Of a stretch of DNA of 64,000 nucleotides, positions 1-8,555 are shown piece after piece. Position numbers and translations under genes: made by a program. The DNA comes from Sphingomonas xinjiangensis. Its GTDB lineage: Bacteria; Pseudomonadota; Alphaproteobacteria; Sphingomonadales; Sphingomonadaceae. The notes below the pieces were generated by a model. That model had not been told where the DNA came from and did no database searches. It saw nothing but the letters and a program-made list of their open reading frames with translations. Numbering within the stretch: the stretch's first letter is position 1; each line of letters starts with the position of its first letter. The stretch is taken from contig NZ_JACIJF010000003.1 in NCBI RefSeq assembly GCF_014199255.1, positions 310,001 through 374,000 on the forward strand, written 5' to 3'.

Positions 1-1
1 G

Positions 2-388
2 GTCGGCCGCAAGCTCAACATGGACGGCGGCGCCACGGTGCTTAGCCTGCTCGACCGGATGCGCGGCGAGGCTCAAGACGCTGGCCTGCACGCCCTGATC
101 GACGCCTGCGCCGACATCACCGGCCGCCTGCTCGCCGCCGACATGGACGACCGTTTGGCCGCGAGCTACCCGTTCCTGACCATGCTCTCCGTCGCGGTCT
201 GCGGCTGGCTGATGGAGCAAAGCGGCCGCATCGCCGCGAGCAGCGAAGGCGACCCCGCTTTCCTCAAAATGAAGCAGGTCTCGGCGCGCTTCTACGTCGA
301 ACAGATCGTCCCCGAAGCGCTGGGTCTCAAAGCCGCGGCCACCGCGAAGGCCGACATTCTCTATGCGCTGGACGCCGCCGCCTTTTAA
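2..388 (+). CDS. Acyl-CoA dehydrogenase, C-terminal fragment (5' end outside window)
   Basis: The reading frame is open from the first complete codon of the window and ends at a TAA, so only the last ~128 residues of a longer protein are visible. The segment is helical and alanine-rich (around DACADITGRLLAADMDDR, then AASYPFLTMLSVAVCGWLM and FYVEQIVPEALGLKAAA). This matches the extra C-terminal helical domain of long-chain-type acyl-CoA dehydrogenases (Acyl-CoA_dh_C type), which follows the FAD-binding catalytic core and packs at the dimer interface. The family catalyses alpha,beta-dehydrogenation of acyl-CoA in fatty-acid oxidation. The active-site region is not in the window, so chain-length preference cannot be judged. 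An internal ATG at 20 is not the true start, because the frame stays open upstream. Confidence 0.8.
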   Translation, partial: VGRKLNMDGGATVLSLLDRMRGEAQDAGLHALIDACADITGRLLAADMDDRLAASYPFLTMLSVAVCGWLMEQSGRIAASSEGDPAFLKMKQVSARFYVEQIVPEALGLKAAATAKADILYALDAAAF

Positions 389-403
389 TCGTCCACGAAG
401 AAA

Positions 404-572
404 GAAGCAGGAGTTCGCGCAGAGGCGAAGGCCCAGAGAAGAAGGTTAGAGCGATGGCGCAATAGCGGCTTTCAGCCAGCTTGTGCGTGGTTCGGGTGCT
501 TGAGATGTCTCCCGAACCCCCGCTTGGCATTTCTCTGCGCCTCCGCGCCTCTGCGCGAACTCCTGGCTTCTT
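404..572. repeat. Palindromic intergenic element, copy 1 (inverted relative to copy 2)
   Basis: The outer arms are near-perfect inverted repeats: GAAGCAGGAGTTCGCGCAG at the left and its complement CTGCGCGAACTCCTGGCTTC at the right. An inner GTTCGGG/CCCGAAC dyad lies at about 490-517. The complement of 437-517 resembles 1355-1440 closely, so the same element occurs twice in opposite orientation around the 2OG oxygenase gene. It has no coding potential and no transposase, which fits a MITE-like or REP-like non-autonomous element. Confidence 0.75.
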
Positions 573-602
573 CCAAGTCTCGCGCCTTCGCGCGCCCGAA
601 AC

Positions 603-1253
603 TCACCGAAAGCTGAAGTTCACCGGCTGCACGCTCGCGGCGTTCCCGTCGAACGCGCTCGCCGCATAGGGTCCGTCACGCGTCACCCAGTGCAGGAACA
701 AGTGCGCCGACCAGTAATTCGGGTTGGGCGTGGTCCGCCCATGGCGCCGCGTCACGCCCTGGTACAACATGGCGTCGCCCGGCCGCATGGCGACCGACCG
801 GTACGGCACCGCGCCCCAGCTATCCTCCACCGCCGGCCCGGGCTCGGCAGGCTCGCTGCCAATCTCCAGGTCCCAGGCCACGCCATCGCTATAATCCAGC
901 GTCAGCGACATGCTCACCTCGCACGAATAGCGGTCGCTATGGACCCGGCACACATCGCCTTCGCGATAGATACGGAAATAGTCATAGCTCGGCAGCAAAT
1001 CGCGCCCGATCAGCTGCGACACCACTGGCGTGAGCCCCCAGAGCAGCCCCAGCATCGGTGGATAATGATAGCCATACAGCTCGATCGCGTCGCGCTTCAG
1101 CAGGTTCGATCCACGCGTGAGCTGATTCAGGCTGCCTCCGCCGCGCTCCACATCGCTCTTCAGCTGGTGCAGAAACGCGCGGCACACCTCCACCGGCACC
1201 AGCCCCTCGACCAGTGCATAGCCGTCCCGCTCGAAATCCCCGCTCGTCCGCAT
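603..1253 (-). CDS. 2OG-Fe(II) oxygenase family protein (phytanoyl-CoA dioxygenase-like)
   Basis: The protein has 216 residues. It shows the 2-His-1-carboxylate iron motif of 2-oxoglutarate-dependent oxygenases: H105-x-D107 in CRVHSDRYS within the jelly-roll core, and a distal H171 in GVTRRHGR preceded by the usual PGD turn (RPGDAMLYQG). A basic residue that would hold 2-oxoglutarate should lie shortly after H171. The ATG at 1253 is preferred over an upstream in-frame start because the extra N-terminal residues are low-complexity and would extend into the neighbouring repeat. Substrate is unknown. The gene stands alone between two inverted copies of a palindromic element and has no evident operon partner. 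Hydroxylation chemistry is inferred from motifs only. Confidence 0.75.
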   Translation of the reverse strand: MRTSGDFERDGYALVEGLVPVEVCRAFLHQLKSDVERGGGSLNQLTRGSNLLKRDAIELYGYHYPPMLGLLWGLTPVVSQLIGRDLLPSYDYFRIYREGDVCRVHSDRYSCEVSMSLTLDYSDGVAWDLEIGSEPAEPGPAVEDSWGAVPYRSVAMRPGDAMLYQGVTRRHGRTTPNPNYWSAHLFLHWVTRDGPYAASAFDGNAASVQPVNFSFR

Positions 1254-1307
1254 GGCGCGATCATAAGCGGCGGCAGGGACCCGGCAAGATCGATTTATGC
1301 GTAGTTG

Positions 1308-1466
1308 GAGAAGAGAACGGTTCACGCCGAGGCCCGGAGACCCGCCTGGCGGCGCGTTCGGGAGACATCTCAAGCGCACGAACCTGCGCGAGATCGAGGA
1401 GAGCCGCTACCGCGGCATTGCGCCTACCTTCTTCTCTCCGGGCTTTGGCGCGAACCCTTGTCTTTT
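1308..1466. repeat. Palindromic intergenic element, copy 2
   Basis: This is the opposite-orientation partner of the element at 404-572. The shared core includes GTTCGGGAGACATCTCAAGC, then GCCGCTA and CTACCTTCTTCTCT; in copy 1 the same words are read on the complementary strand. The outer arms are more decayed here (GGTTCACGCCGAGGC and TTTGGCGCGAACCC). The copies lie about 0.9 kb apart and bracket one gene. Confidence 0.7.
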
Positions 1467-1495
1467 GCTGAAACCCAGCGCGCCCGCGTGCCCGC

Positions 1496-1852
1496 TCAGG
1501 CGGTCTCGCGGTCCAGGAGCTCGTTCACGTCCAATCCCAGCAGCGCGATATGGTCCCGCACCCGCGGCCACATGCCGGTCAGAAACCGCTCGCGCTCCGC
1601 GGCGCGCAGCCGTTCCACCGCGCCAGCGAGCACGAACATGCCCACCCCGCGCCGCACTTCGACATAGCCGTCGTCCTGAAAGCTTTGATACGCCTTGGCC
1701 ACCGTCAGCGGGTTGGCGCCATGCTCGGCGGCGAGCGCGCGCACCGAAGGCAGCTGGTCTCCGGCGCGAAATTGCCCGCGCAGGATGGCGGCGGAAATGA
1801 TCGCCCGCAGCTTCAGGTACACGGGCAAGTCTTCATGTTCCAGGGCTGTCAT
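1496..1852 (-). CDS. GntR family transcriptional regulator, short YtrA-like type
   Basis: The protein has 118 residues. Residues ~10-75 form the GntR winged helix (DLPVYLKLRAIISAAILRG, then GDQLPSVRALAAEHGANP and TVAKAYQSFQDDGYVEVRRG). The C-terminal tail is only ~40 residues and helical, as in the YtrA subfamily, which lacks a FadR- or HutC-type ligand domain and usually controls membrane or transport genes. Translation could begin at ATG 1852 or at a GTG at 1870 that directly follows the stop of the nitroreductase upstream; either way the two genes are probably one transcript. The target genes are not evident, and autoregulation of this small operon is an inference. Confidence 0.82.
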   Translation of the reverse strand: MTALEHEDLPVYLKLRAIISAAILRGQFRAGDQLPSVRALAAEHGANPLTVAKAYQSFQDDGYVEVRRGVGMFVLAGAVERLRAAERERFLTGMWPRVRDHIALLGLDVNELLDRETA

Positions 1853-1870
1853 GCCCGCATAATACAGCAC

Positions 1871-2467
1871 TCAGGCGGCAGGTCCACCCCCGGCCCGCCA
1901 GTGGTGCACGATCCGCGACAGATCCCCACGTGGCCGCTCCTCCAATTCGCGCTGCGGCGATCCCAGGAAGATGAACCCGGCGATACGCTGTGGCGCTTCT
2001 CCGAACAGGTTGCGCACTGCGTCCGAATAGGCCGCCCAGCCGGTCAGCCAACCGGCGACGAACCCCAATGCATGCGCGGCGTGCAACAGGTTCATGCACG
2101 CCGCCCCTGCCGACAACTCCTGTTCCCACACCGGCACCTTGTGTCCGATCACCGGTGCCGACAGCACCACCACCAGCCCCGGCGCCTGCGTCACGAACTG
2201 AACCGCGGCTTCTTCGTCACGCGCAGTCGCATCGGGCTTTTCGGCGCGCAGGATCTCCACCAGCTTGAGCGCCAGCGCCGGGCGCTGGTCGTCGGGCACG
2301 ATCACGAAGCGCCAGGGCGCCAGCTTGCCATGATCGGGGGTCCGCGCCGCGATCCGCACTATCGCCTCGATCTGCTCGGGGCTCGGGCCCGGCGCGCCCA
2401 TGTCGCGCGGCTTGCCCGATCGGCGGGTCTGGAGAAGCGTAAGCGGCGTCGAGCGATCGTTGAACAT
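1871..2467 (-). CDS. Nitroreductase family protein (YdjA-like)
   Basis: The protein has 198 residues and the single-domain FMN-dependent nitroreductase fold. Recognisable blocks are TRRSGKPRDM near the N-terminus (FMN phosphate contacts), ARTPDHGKLAPWRFVIV (the substrate/FMN segment typical of the YdjA group) and LSAGAACMNLLHAAHALG. The enzymes are NAD(P)H-dependent reductases of nitro compounds or quinones; the physiological substrate is unknown. ATG 2467 has a strong AGGGAGGT ribosome binding site 6-8 nt upstream, which decides the start. The GntR regulator follows without a gap. Confidence 0.85.
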   Translation of the reverse strand: MFNDRSTPLTLLQTRRSGKPRDMGAPGPSPEQIEAIVRIAARTPDHGKLAPWRFVIVPDDQRPALALKLVEILRAEKPDATARDEEAAVQFVTQAPGLVVVLSAPVIGHKVPVWEQELSAGAACMNLLHAAHALGFVAGWLTGWAAYSDAVRNLFGEAPQRIAGFIFLGSPQRELEERPRGDLSRIVHHWRAGGGPAA

Positions 2468-2506
2468 GCCCACCTCCCTAGGCCCCGCGCCGCCGGAGGC
2501 CAAGCA

Positions 2507-2893
2507 TCAGTGCCGCGCCCTGGCCTGGGCCAGCGCCCAGTTCACCACATGCGCCGCGCTCACCAACACGCTGCCGATGACCGTTGCCACCAGTTCCGCG
2601 CTCGCGCTTTGCGCGCCGAACGCCCCCCAGCCGATCGCGCCCAGCCCGAGCACCGCCAGCGCAAGCGCCCGTGCACTGCGATGCCGCCGAAAACCCGACA
2701 GCAACGCCACGCTGCTCGCCGGCAGCGCGATCAGCGCCACGCCGCGATGAAACCCCTCGGGCACCGCCAGCACCTGGCTCAGCGCCGGCAAGGCGGCAAT
2801 CAGCAGCGGCAATGCCAGGCAGTGCACCAGGCACAGCAGCGACACGCTCGCCGCTGCCCCGTCGAGCCAGGTCTGTCTTTGCAACACAGTCAT
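2507..2893 (-). CDS. MerC domain membrane protein
   Basis: The protein has 128 residues with four predicted membrane segments. The MerC signature sits in the first helix: C21-L-V-H24-C25 in SLLCLVHCLALPLL, where cysteines bind soft metals in the mercury transporter MerC. No merR, merA or merP is nearby, so a role in mercury resistance is unlikely. Stand-alone MerC-domain proteins in proteobacteria are often associated with zinc homeostasis, and a 17-nt dyad lies 49 bp upstream of the start, compatible with control by a Fur/Zur-type repressor (inference). ATG 2893 gives the conserved N-terminus; a GTG at 2923 is an alternative. Confidence 0.8.
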   Translation of the reverse strand: MTVLQRQTWLDGAAASVSLLCLVHCLALPLLIAALPALSQVLAVPEGFHRGVALIALPASSVALLSGFRRHRSARALALAVLGLGAIGWGAFGAQSASAELVATVIGSVLVSAAHVVNWALAQARARH

Positions 2894-2941
2894 CCTTGAA
2901 CGGCACCAGCGGCCAAGCGGCACGGTGCGGGAAAGAGCGCT

Positions 2942-2958
2942 GTGATATGTTGTATCAC
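2942..2958. promoter_or_regulatory. 17-nt dyad, candidate Fur/Zur-type operator
   Basis: The sequence GTGATATGTTGTATCAC has perfect 6-bp arms (GTGATA/TATCAC) around five bases, in an AT-rich patch within GC-rich DNA. It lies 49 bp upstream of the MerC gene start and ~120 bp upstream of the divergent peptide transporter, so it could cover the MerC promoter. The resemblance to Zur boxes is general (TGTTRTA core) and no zur gene is in the window; the regulator is inferred. Confidence 0.45.
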
Positions 2959-3079
2959 TCGTTGCCCTTCAAGGGCTTCCCTGCACATCGCCGGCTTTAC
3001 ACCCGCGACAATCGCTCTAGTTTGCCGCGCCATGCGCCGGGCGTTCGCCCGGAACCCCAGTATCGGAGCACCTCCCCGC

Positions 3080-4870
3080 ATGGTGGACACCCCAACCGCC
3101 GACTCTCGCGCAGAGCCGGACATCACCCATATCAATCCCGCCGCCGAAGAAACCTGGTTCGGCCACCCCCGCCAGCTCGCCCGCCTGTTCACCACCGAAA
3201 TGTGGGAACGCTTCGGCTATTACGGCATGCGCGCGCTGCTGACGCTGTACCTCACCAAGCATTTCGTGTTCGGCGACCGCGAAGCGACCGGCATCTATGG
3301 CGGCTTCACTGCCCTTGTGTACCTGACCCCGCTGGTCGGCGGCTATCTGGCCGACCGTTATCTCGGCTCCAAGCGCGCCGTGAAGTTCGGCGCGATCCTG
3401 ATGTCGCTCGGCTATTTCACGCTCTGCTTCGGCGGTCCGGTGTCGCAGCCCTTCGCGACCATCGACGGCCAGCGCTACGAAGTCGCGGTCGAACAGGTGG
3501 ACGGCGTCGAGACCCGCTACCTCCTCGATGGCGAGCGCCGCCAGCAGATCAAGGGCAATGACGACGGCACCGTCTCCCTGCTCGAAAACGGCGCGCCTGT
3601 CCGCACGATCGCCAAGGGCGGCTTCCAGTCGGACGCCGAACGCAACCCCTTCTACGTCGCGCTGCTGCTGATCGCCCTTTCGGCCGTCTCGGTCGGCAAC
3701 GGCTTCTTCAAGCCCAACATCTCCACCATGGTCGGCGAGCTCTACCGCCAGGGAGACCGCCGCCGCGACACCGGCTTCACCATCTTCTACATGGGCATCA
3801 ACATGGGGTCGTTCCTGTCCCAGCTGCTGTGCCCCTGGCTTGCCGAGGCGGTCGGCTGGTGGGCGGGCTTCGGCCTCGCCGCGATTGGCATGCTGCTGTC
3901 CTGGGCGCTGATCCAGTTCGATGGCGGCAAGCTCGCCGGCTTCGGCGAAACCCCGGCCGATGCCGTAGGCAAGTCGCCGCTGTGGATCTATCTCGGCGCG
4001 ATCGCCTTCGTGCCGGTCTTCTACTTCCTCTACGTCAACCTGATGCACTCGGAAGCGCCCGCCGCCGGTTCGGGCTTCCTGGGCTACATCGCCTCGCTCC
4101 CGGTGATGGGCAAGCTCCTGTTCGGCACCTTCCTGGTCGCCGTGCCCGCGATCCTCGTCTGGTCCTTCGTCTCGGGCGATCGGCGCGAGTTCCAGATGAT
4201 GCTCGCCGCCATGGTGATGATCGTCTTCAACGTCGTGTTCTGGACGCTGTTCGAACAGGCCGGCTCCTCGCTCACCCTGTTCGCCGACCGCAACACCGAT
4301 CTGTCGGTGTTCGGCTGGTTCAGCATCAACGCGGGCCAGACTCAGTTCTTCAACGCGGCCTTCATCATCCTGCTCGCGCCGCTGATGAGCATGTTGTGGG
4401 GTGCACTTTCCCGCCGTGGTCTGGAGCCGTCGATCCCGGTCAAGTTCTCGATCGCGCTGGTCGGCGTCGGCGTCGGCTTCCTGGTCCTGGTCTGGGGCGC
4501 GGGGTTCGCGGACTCCAACTTCAAGGTCACCTTGTGGTGGCTCGCCGGCCTCTATTTCGTCCATTCCTTCGCCGAATTGTGCATCTCGCCGGTGGGTCTC
4601 AGCATGATCACCAAGCTCTCGATCGCGCGGATTGTCGGCATGATGATGGGCCTGTGGTTCCTGTCGATCTCGGTCGCGCAATATGTCGCGGGCATCATCG
4701 CCCAGTTCGCCAGCGTGGAAACGGTCGGCGGACAGGTCACCAACCTCAAGGTCAGCCTGGATACCTATACGGGGGTGTTCACCACCATCTCACTCTGGGC
4801 GATCGCGCTCGGCGTGGTGCTGTTCCTGCTCAGCTGGCCGCTCAAGCACTGGATGCACGGGGTGAAGTAA
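3080..4870 (+). CDS. POT/PTR family proton-coupled oligopeptide transporter
   Basis: The 596-residue inner-membrane protein belongs to the major facilitator superfamily. The POT signature E-x-x-E-R-F-x-Y-Y occurs at residues 40-48 (TTEMWERFGYYGMRALL), followed by LTPLVGGYLADRYLG, NGFFKPNISTMVG and FTIFYMGINMGSFLSQL. It should import di- and tripeptides with protons. A hydrophilic insertion of about 65 residues (roughly 122-188) sits between transmembrane helices 3 and 4 and is absent from E. coli-type members. ATG 3080 has GGAG about 11 nt upstream; earlier in-frame starts would add a basic, non-membrane extension. Transcribed divergently from the MerC gene and followed by a strong terminator. 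Confidence 0.92.
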   Translation: MVDTPTADSRAEPDITHINPAAEETWFGHPRQLARLFTTEMWERFGYYGMRALLTLYLTKHFVFGDREATGIYGGFTALVYLTPLVGGYLADRYLGSKRAVKFGAILMSLGYFTLCFGGPVSQPFATIDGQRYEVAVEQVDGVETRYLLDGERRQQIKGNDDGTVSLLENGAPVRTIAKGGFQSDAERNPFYVALLLIALSAVSVGNGFFKPNISTMVGELYRQGDRRRDTGFTIFYMGINMGSFLSQLLCPWLAEAVGWWAGFGLAAIGMLLSWALIQFDGGKLAGFGETPADAVGKSPLWIYLGAIAFVPVFYFLYVNLMHSEAPAAGSGFLGYIASLPVMGKLLFGTFLVAVPAILVWSFVSGDRREFQMMLAAMVMIVFNVVFWTLFEQAGSSLTLFADRNTDLSVFGWFSINAGQTQFFNAAFIILLAPLMSMLWGALSRRGLEPSIPVKFSIALVGVGVGFLVLVWGAGFADSNFKVTLWWLAGLYFVHSFAELCISPVGLSMITKLSIARIVGMMMGLWFLSISVAQYVAGIIAQFASVETVGGQVTNLKVSLDTYTGVFTTISLWAIALGVVLFLLSWPLKHWMHGVK

Positions 4871-4897
4871 GCCCCGGCCCCCGGGCCTGGACAAAAG

Positions 4898-4928
4898 AAA
4901 AGGGGGAGCGGCAACGCTCCCCCTTTTT
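4898..4928 (+). terminator. Rho-independent terminator after the peptide transporter
   Basis: A perfect stem AAAAGGGGGAGCG / CGCTCCCCCTTTT closes on a GCAA loop and is followed by a T-run, 28 bp after the stop codon. The A-rich 5' flank would also let it act on the opposite strand, towards which the small gene at 4958-5092 reads. Confidence 0.9.
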
Positions 4929-4957
4929 CATTCCCGCAGATGCGGCGGCGTACGGCC

Positions 4958-5092
4958 TCACGCAGCGAGCGGAAGCTCTGCCTTTGCCACGGCGGCAGCA
5001 CGCACCGGCAACGCAGCCACGGTCGCACGCGCCTGACGCTCAGCCGCGACCTGACGGCGATACTGAAGATAGATCGACAGAAGAGAGAACAT
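4958..5092 (-). CDS. Probable small basic protein, 44 residues
   Basis: A short frame begins MFSLLSIYLQYRRQ and continues VAAERQARATVAAL to a TGA. A GAGG lies ~9 nt before the ATG. The layout, a short hydrophobic start, then YRR and an arginine/alanine-rich helix, is reminiscent of the short DUF1127-like proteins common in alphaproteobacteria, but the arginine-rich DUF1127 core is not clearly present. The bidirectional terminator at 4898-4928 lies just downstream, and two TTGCA-type dyads lie just upstream, which together look like a complete small transcription unit. Function unknown. Confidence 0.4.
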   Translation of the reverse strand: MFSLLSIYLQYRRQVAAERQARATVAALPVRAAAVAKAELPLAA

Positions 5093-5116
5093 CACAAACC
5101 TCGTACGCAGCATCAT

Positions 5117-5175
5117 TGTTGCACCGCAACATCATAGATACATCTGGCGAGAGGAGGCAGGTGTTGCAATTGCAA
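5117..5175. promoter_or_regulatory. Two TTGCA dyads upstream of the small gene
   Basis: TGTTGC-ACC-GCAACA occupies 5117-5131 and TTGCAATTGCAA (perfect 12-bp palindrome) occupies 5164-5175. Both share the half-site TTGC. They lie 25 and 72 bp upstream of the small-gene start, where a repressor or activator could act. No cognate regulator is identifiable. Confidence 0.35.
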
Positions 5176-5225
5176 TCATCGCGCGAACCGATTGCAGGAA
5201 TGACACCGTTGTCTGTCCTTGCCTG

Positions 5226-5356
5226 AAATCCCCTGCAAGGGGAGGTGGCAGCCCGCACGGCTGACGGAGGGTTTCGCTACTCGCGAGGGAGTACACCGCC
5301 GCAGACGGTGACACCCCTCCGACGCGCTACGCGCGCCACCTCCCCTGCAAGGGAAG
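5226..5356. repeat. Composite palindromic intergenic repeat (CCCTGCAAGGG type)
   Basis: The ends are inverted copies of CCCTGCAAGGGGAGGTGGC (left, 5231-5249; right, 5335-5353), and each end is a hairpin by itself. The interior has smaller dyads. It sits downstream of the TonB receptor and could serve as its transcript end. Related hairpin pairs occur at 20915-21067, 35381-35511, 42783-42896, 48539-48642 and 51256-51500. No coding capacity seen; the remaining bases of 5093-5398 hold nothing else recognisable. Confidence 0.7.
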
Positions 5357-5398
5357 GATGAAGGGACAGGCAGCTTCCACCACCTGCCCCTCAGTCAA

Positions 5399-8302
5399 TC
5401 AGAACCCGTAGCTCAGCCGGGCATACCCGAACCGGCCCGGGATATCGTAGGTCGTCGGATCATAGTTGTTCAGGCTGCACGAGAAGCAGGCCGGCGGATC
5501 CTTGTCGAACAGGTTGTTCACGCCCAGGCTCAGCCCGAAGCGCTCACCCATCCAGCTCGGCCGGAACGTCGCCTGCACATCGGCATAGAAGCGGCTATCC
5601 AGTGTGTTGTCGCCCTGGTTCTCGATGACATTGTCGATATAGCGCCCGGTGAACGCCATCGCGACCGGGCCGATATCCCAATCGATCGTCGCCTGGCCCT
5701 TGAAGTGCGGATAGGCCTGGTCGGGGCTGCCGCGCTCGGTGCCGGTGTAATCGATGCTGGTGAACCCCTCGGTCGCCGGCACGGTTTCCTCATACTTCAG
5801 CAGGTAATTGCCGCTGACCGACAGCCCGAAGGTTCCCGCGCCGGTCTGGCGCGTGCGCAGGTTGAAGGTCGCGTCCACGCCGCGGGTGCGGACGCCGCCG
5901 GTGTTGAGCAGCACGCCATTGATCGCCGAGATGAAACCGGCCGGGGTACGCTGCACCGCCGCGCACGACAGCGCATCGCCATCCTGCGCACAACGGCCCA
6001 GCAGCACTTCTGCCGGGATCGACTGGATCGCCCCATCCACCTTGATGTCGTAGTAATTCACCTCCAGGCTCAGCGCGCTGGCAAAGCCGTTGCGGGCCCA
6101 GGCCGGGCTGTACACGCCGCCGAAGACCCAGGTCTCGGCAGTTTCGGGCTTCACATTGACGTTGCCGCCCGTCAGCACGCTGATCTGGCCGCCCTGCGGC
6201 TCGACATAGCTGCCGCTCGCCGGCACCCCATTCGCAATGCAGTTGGCACGCACCGTGGCGTTGCTCTGGAACAGTCCGCCCGCCGCGCTGGTGCACGGGT
6301 CGTCCAGCGTCTGGTCGAAGCGCGACTGCGCGCCGAACAGTTCACCGATAGAGGGTGCGCGGAAGCTTTCGGCATATTGTGCACGCAGCAGCAGGTCGCT
6401 GACCGGCTTCCACAGCGCACCGCCCGACAGCGTCGTGTTGCCGCCCGCGGTGGAGAAGTCCGAATGGCGCACCGCGCCGTTCAGCTCGAGCAGTTGCAGG
6501 AAGGGCACGTCACGGATCAATGGCAGGCGAAGCTCGCCATACACTTCGTCGACGTCGAACGATCCGCGGGCCGCCTGCGCGGGGATGTCGGCGCCCAGGC
6601 CCGCCTGAATGATCGGATCCGGCGTGAAGCTGCCCTGCTGGTAGCGATGCTCATATCCGAACGCGACGCCCACGGGCCCGCCAGGCAGGTCGAACAGTTC
6701 GCCCGAGACGTTGAAGGTATAGTCCTGCAGCTCCTGCGAGCTGCGCGACTTTTCGTCGAACGCCACGAATGCCAGCATCGCCGGGGTGATCGATCCCTGC
6801 CCGCCGAAAATGTTGAACGGCACGCAGGCGCCGGTGCACTGGTCGACCGGGCCGAGCGCCTGCGCCAGCCGGGCGGTGTTGAGGTTGCCGGTGAACAGCT
6901 GGTGCGCGTCGTTGAAGCCGAACACCGCGTTGGCGTCATAATACCAGTTGCGTCCGAACAGGTCGAACTTGCCGTCGATCGTACCGGTCACGCTCAGCGT
7001 GTCGACGCTCTGATTGTAGGTGCGCTGCCCTGCCTCGACCAGGCGACGCCCGATCAGCGAGTAGGTCGCGGGCTGGCCGTTCGCGCCCGAGTTCAGCGTG
7101 ATACCGAACGGGTTGAACGGGTTGGTCGCGTCGACCGAGATCGTGTCGAGCAGATTGCCGTTGCCCGCGTCCGGGCCGATGTTGAGCGGCAGGAACGCGG
7201 CCTGGTTCTGCGATTCGCGGTGCGCCCAGGTTGCCTTCAGCCGGACGTTGAACGCGTCGGAGAACTCCGCCCGCGCATTCATGAAGCCGCCATAGCGCTC
7301 GTTCGGCGTGAGGAAGTAATTGTACGGCGCGAAGTTGAACCGGTCGGCATTGGTGAATGCGCGGAAATCGCCGCCGACCAGCGTCGGGTCATACACGCCA
7401 CGCCCGTTCAGCGGCGCATTGCGCACGGTGATGACGCCACCTGCCGGCAGCGACGGGTTGCCCGGATTGAACAGGATGCGGCCATTGACTGCCGCGCCAG
7501 AGCATCCACCGATCGGATCGGTGCAGCTGGTCTGGCCTGGATTGACGAATTGCGAGATCTCACGGTCGCTCGCGCGGACCGGATCCTGCTTGGTGTAGAA
7601 GCCGCCCAGGTTCAGCGTCACCCGATCGTTCCCGCCGCCCCAGCTCAGTTGGTAGTTCTGGGTGTCGCCGTCATTGTCGCCCAGATACTGGCCATATTGC
7701 GCGGTGGCGCGGAAGCCCTTCTGCCCTGACTTGGTGATGATGTTGACCACTCCGCCGATCGCGTCCGAGCCATAGAGCGCCGAGGCTGCCGATTGCAGCA
7801 CCTCGATCCGCTCGATCATGACATCGGGGATCGAGTTCAGGTCGACCGTGCCCGGAATACCGCTGGCGCTGGCGCCGTTGACGTAGCGCAGACCGTCGAC
7901 CAGCACGAGCGTGCGCTTGGCACCCAGATAGCGCAGGTCGATCGCCGCCGAACCGGCGCCGACGCCGCCGCCGTCGGGCGGATTGCCGAAATTGCCCGAA
8001 TTGTTGAACTTCGAATTGAGACCGCCCGATGATGCCGGGATGCGCTGAAGCACGTCGGCGATCGACGACAGGCCCGTCTTGGCGATTGCCGCATCGTCCA
8101 CCACCGTTACCGGCGACGGGTTGTCCAACGGATCGCGGCGAATGCGCGAACCGGTAATGACCACATCTTCACCCGTCTCGGCCGCTGCTTCCTGCGGTGT
8201 TTCCTCCGGTGCTGCCTGCGCGTGCGCGGCAAGCGGAAGCGCCAGGGCGGAGATGGCAAGGGCCAGGACACTGGCACGCGCGGTGACGGACGATCGCTTC
8301 AT
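5399..8302 (-). CDS. TonB-dependent outer membrane receptor
   Basis: The protein has 967 residues. A Sec signal peptide ([16 protein letters not shown] ... AHAQA) is followed by a plug domain: [14 protein letters not shown], then [33 protein letters not shown], and [29 protein letters not shown]. The rest is a 22-strand barrel with C-terminal [10 protein letters not shown] ending in aromatic F. The TonB box is probably the VVITGSR region. Such receptors take up siderophores, vitamins or carbohydrates; no substrate can be assigned, as no transport or catabolic genes adjoin it. ATG 8302 has GGGGA 6-10 nt upstream; an alternative in-frame ATG lies 12 nt earlier. It is divergent from the acetate uptake genes with a 253-bp gap in which no gene is seen. 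Confidence 0.93.
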   Translation of the reverse strand: MKRSSVTARASVLALAISALALPLAAHAQAAPEETPQEAAAETGEDVVITGSRIRRDPLDNPSPVTVVDDAAIAKTGLSSIADVLQRIPASSGGLNSKFNNSGNFGNPPDGGGVGAGSAAIDLRYLGAKRTLVLVDGLRYVNGASASGIPGTVDLNSIPDVMIERIEVLQSAASALYGSDAIGGVVNIITKSGQKGFRATAQYGQYLGDNDGDTQNYQLSWGGGNDRVTLNLGGFYTKQDPVRASDREISQFVNPGQTSCTDPIGGCSGAAVNGRILFNPGNPSLPAGGVITVRNAPLNGRGVYDPTLVGGDFRAFTNADRFNFAPYNYFLTPNERYGGFMNARAEFSDAFNVRLKATWAHRESQNQAAFLPLNIGPDAGNGNLLDTISVDATNPFNPFGITLNSGANGQPATYSLIGRRLVEAGQRTYNQSVDTLSVTGTIDGKFDLFGRNWYYDANAVFGFNDAHQLFTGNLNTARLAQALGPVDQCTGACVPFNIFGGQGSITPAMLAFVAFDEKSRSSQELQDYTFNVSGELFDLPGGPVGVAFGYEHRYQQGSFTPDPIIQAGLGADIPAQAARGSFDVDEVYGELRLPLIRDVPFLQLLELNGAVRHSDFSTAGGNTTLSGGALWKPVSDLLLRAQYAESFRAPSIGELFGAQSRFDQTLDDPCTSAAGGLFQSNATVRANCIANGVPASGSYVEPQGGQISVLTGGNVNVKPETAETWVFGGVYSPAWARNGFASALSLEVNYYDIKVDGAIQSIPAEVLLGRCAQDGDALSCAAVQRTPAGFISAINGVLLNTGGVRTRGVDATFNLRTRQTGAGTFGLSVSGNYLLKYEETVPATEGFTSIDYTGTERGSPDQAYPHFKGQATIDWDIGPVAMAFTGRYIDNVIENQGDNTLDSRFYADVQATFRPSWMGERFGLSLGVNNLFDKDPPACFSCSLNNYDPTTYDIPGRFGYARLSYGF

Positions 8303-8555
8303 CAATTTCCCCATTTGAATGGTGCTGCACTGCACCGATAAACGACATCATGCTGCGCCTGACCCGCCACTTCAGCAACATGAAGTCGCCAAAGCCCTCG
8401 CAAACGCCGCATAATTATCGGTCATGTGTCTTGGCGGACACATATCGCACTCGCAAGATCGCGGGGCTTTCACCTGCTCGCCGTCCCAAACATTCCCTTG
8501 CCTTCGATCGGCATGGCTGCCGTAATGGCGCAAGAACAGCGCAGGGGAACGGCAG

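Noticed and set aside
3017..4681. Long minus-strand open frame opposite the peptide transporter
   Set aside because: It is a GC-rich antisense shadow: the composition is His/Arg/Glu-rich without domains, and the plus-strand gene has clear POT motifs.
5040..5258. 72-codon minus-strand frame
   Set aside because: It overlaps the probable 44-residue gene in another frame, spans the dyads and runs into the palindromic repeat; cysteine/serine content is random.
5226..5356. Palindromic repeats considered as a CRISPR array
   Set aside because: There are no regularly spaced identical direct repeats and no cas genes; the units are inverted hairpins.
5705..7729. Long plus-strand frame opposite the TonB receptor
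   Set aside because: Arginine/valine-rich shadow with no domains; the receptor on the other strand has a signal peptide, plug and barrel.
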